A stretch of DNA of 6,773 nt from Flavobacterium sp. (GTDB lineage Bacteria; Bacteroidota; Bacteroidia; Flavobacteriales; Flavobacteriaceae): positions 1 through 6,773 of the forward strand of contig JAGNPF010000082.1 of the NCBI GenBank assembly GCA_017989775.1. The letters are read 5' to 3'. The stretch's first letter is position 1. Each line of letters opens with the position of its first letter. Below, in pieces: positions 5,778 through 6,773 of the stretch. A program made the translations under genes and the position numbers. The notes beneath the pieces were generated by a model. The model saw nothing but the letters and a program-made list of their open reading frames with translations. It ran no database searches and was not told where the DNA came from.

Positions 5778-6548
5778 TTACTTAATTATAATTCTTTTAT
5801 AACCATTTGGAACACTATAAGGAAAAGAAAGTTCTTCATTGAAGCTTAGGTTGTCGTATTCAAAATTGATTTGTGTTTTTCCTTTCTCTTGAATACCGTT
5901 GATCAACACTTTCAAAGGCAATGTCCCTTCGTTGTATGTCCTGTTGTTCGAATAAGCCACTTGAATCATCCTGCCTTTGGCTGTTTGCGTTATTTCCTGT
6001 TTGTTCAACAAAAAGCTGTTGGCGTCAAAATAAAATGATTTTTTGAAATTGGTTGCCGATGCATCATCCAATCTATACACTTGGTCGGTGAATGATTCTT
6101 CGTATTTTCCTTTTTCCAAATCATCAATGGCGCGTCCCAACAACAGGTTCTGGATTTTGTCAAAATCCAAATCCGTTCCCAGCCATTGACTCAAGGTGCT
6201 GAAATCACCTTCGAAATAACGGCCTCCCATTTTCTCGTAATAGCTTACCGATGTTGGCGTGATCGAAGCTTTGGCCATCGTGATTCCCAAAAAACGAACG
6301 CTGACCAAAATCTGTTGGTCTTTCTTGATTCGTATCTCGGCCGTAACGTTCTGTGTTTGTTTGTCATCGGCATATTGAACGTTCGATTTTATGTATAATG
6401 TCGAAAAATCGATTTTATTGTTGTGGTAGTTTTCAATAATTGTTTTGGCCGTCATTCGGGTCGTTGTTTTAGTAGCTTCCACCACAACCGATTTTGATTT
6501 ACACGACACCAAAAAAACCAGCACCACTATGGCTAAGAATCTCTTCAT
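5778..6548 (-). CDS. DUF4292 family lipoprotein
   Basis: This 256-residue protein begins with a lipoprotein signal: MKR, a hydrophobic stretch, then lipobox LVSC with Cys16 as the lipidation site. KSKSVVVEA follows, with no acidic surface-export signal of the kind described in Bacteroidota. It is therefore expected to face the periplasm, probably on the outer membrane. The body is mostly beta-strand-like (ITPTSVSYYEKMGGRYFEGD, later QINFEYDNLSFNEELSFPY). It fits the DUF4292 family, restricted largely to Bacteroidota and, as I recall, related in fold to the LolA/LolB lipoprotein carriers. That makes a role in lipoprotein or outer-membrane handling plausible but unproven. It starts 8 nt after the TPR gene stop and precedes the EnvC-like gene by 23 nt. 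Family call fairly firm, function not. Confidence 0.85.
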   Translation of the reverse strand: MKRFLAIVVLVFLVSCKSKSVVVEATKTTTRMTAKTIIENYHNNKIDFSTLYIKSNVQYADDKQTQNVTAEIRIKKDQQILVSVRFLGITMAKASITPTSVSYYEKMGGRYFEGDFSTLSQWLGTDLDFDKIQNLLLGRAIDDLEKGKYEESFTDQVYRLDDASATNFKKSFYFDANSFLLNKQEITQTAKGRMIQVAYSNNRTYNEGTLPLKVLINGIQEKGKTQINFEYDNLSFNEELSFPYSVPNGYKRIIIK

Positions 6549-6556
6549 TTGAATTG

Positions 6557-6773
6557 TTATTTTTTATTTTTTAGTAATTGATTGGCTTTGGAAAAATACT
6601 GTTCCTTTTTCTTGAAATCACCCAATCCATTGTAAGCTTCCCCCAATTGAAGGTTGAAATTAACTTCCAACGGCACATCGTCTATCACGTAATCCAAGCC
6701 CATTTCCAGCATCTCTTTTGCCTTCTTGAATTGCTGCAATTGATTGTATGCCATTCCCGAATAGTAATAAAAC
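6557..6773 (-). CDS. Tetratricopeptide repeat protein, C-terminal end (cut by the window edge)
   Basis: The frame is open from the right edge of the window and gives 71 residues before the stop. It starts FYYYSGMAYNQLQQFKKAKE, and a second unit reads LQLGEAYNGLGDFKKKEQYF. These are two degenerate TPR units (the G-A-Y and F-K-KA positions are visible), followed by a lysine-rich end. TPRs are helical protein-binding repeats, so the protein is probably a scaffold. The Met at 6754 is internal to a repeat and is not the start; the real N-terminus lies beyond the window. The DUF4292 gene begins 8 nt downstream, so this is the upstream member of the envelope operon, whose promoter is also outside. 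Confidence 0.88.
   Translation of the reverse strand, partial: FYYYSGMAYNQLQQFKKAKEMLEMGLDYVIDDVPLEVNFNLQLGEAYNGLGDFKKKEQYFSKANQLLKNKK

Noticed and set aside
1..6773. CRISPR array, phage genes or a known defence system
   Set aside because: No regularly spaced repeats, phage structural or lysis genes, or nuclease-type defence genes are visible; the only mobile signal is the fragment at the left edge.

Overview
The window looks like a chromosome segment of a Flavobacteriaceae bacterium (Flavobacterium or a close relative). The evidence is: AT-rich intergenic DNA; two promoters of the Bacteroidota type (TTG, about 17 bp, TANNTTTG); start codons without Shine-Dalgarno sequences; and a TPR / DUF4292-lipoprotein / EnvC gene order that I associate with flavobacteria. 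No species can be named from the sequence alone.

Left part (1-915). The left edge cuts through the N-terminus of a leftward gene that resembles IS1595 (ISXO2-like) transposases. Non-coding DNA follows. A tRNA-Arg gene (anticodon CCU, 460-531) has its own promoter and a strong intrinsic terminator. Another AT-rich stretch (568-915) contains a perfect 10-bp inverted repeat, an 11-bp tandem direct repeat, a good promoter (835-862) and a hairpin at the predicted 5' end of the next mRNA.

Centre (916-4430). A three-gene rightward operon encodes a circularly permuted type 2 ATP-grasp protein, an alpha-E domain protein and a transglutaminase-like cysteine hydrolase. This is the conserved COG2308 / DUF403 / transglutaminase module. 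It is predicted to make or process an amide-linked peptide or peptide tag, but its substrate is unknown. In many bacteria it travels with the proteasome-like hydrolase Anbu, which is not in this window. A decayed copy of a dispersed palindromic repeat (GTCATTGCGAGG type) sits between genes 1 and 2. A hairpin at 4395-4428 lies between the convergent transcription units and probably ends both.

Right part (4453-6773). A leftward operon, read from the right edge, encodes the C-terminus of a TPR protein, a DUF4292 lipoprotein and an EnvC-like periplasmic coiled-coil protein. The EnvC-like protein has a LytM domain that has lost the zinc-binding and catalytic residues. This points to cell-envelope work: lipoprotein or outer-membrane function and control of peptidoglycan amidases at division.

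The most interesting content is the ATP-grasp / alpha-E / transglutaminase module, whose biochemical role is not established, and its intergenic repeat.
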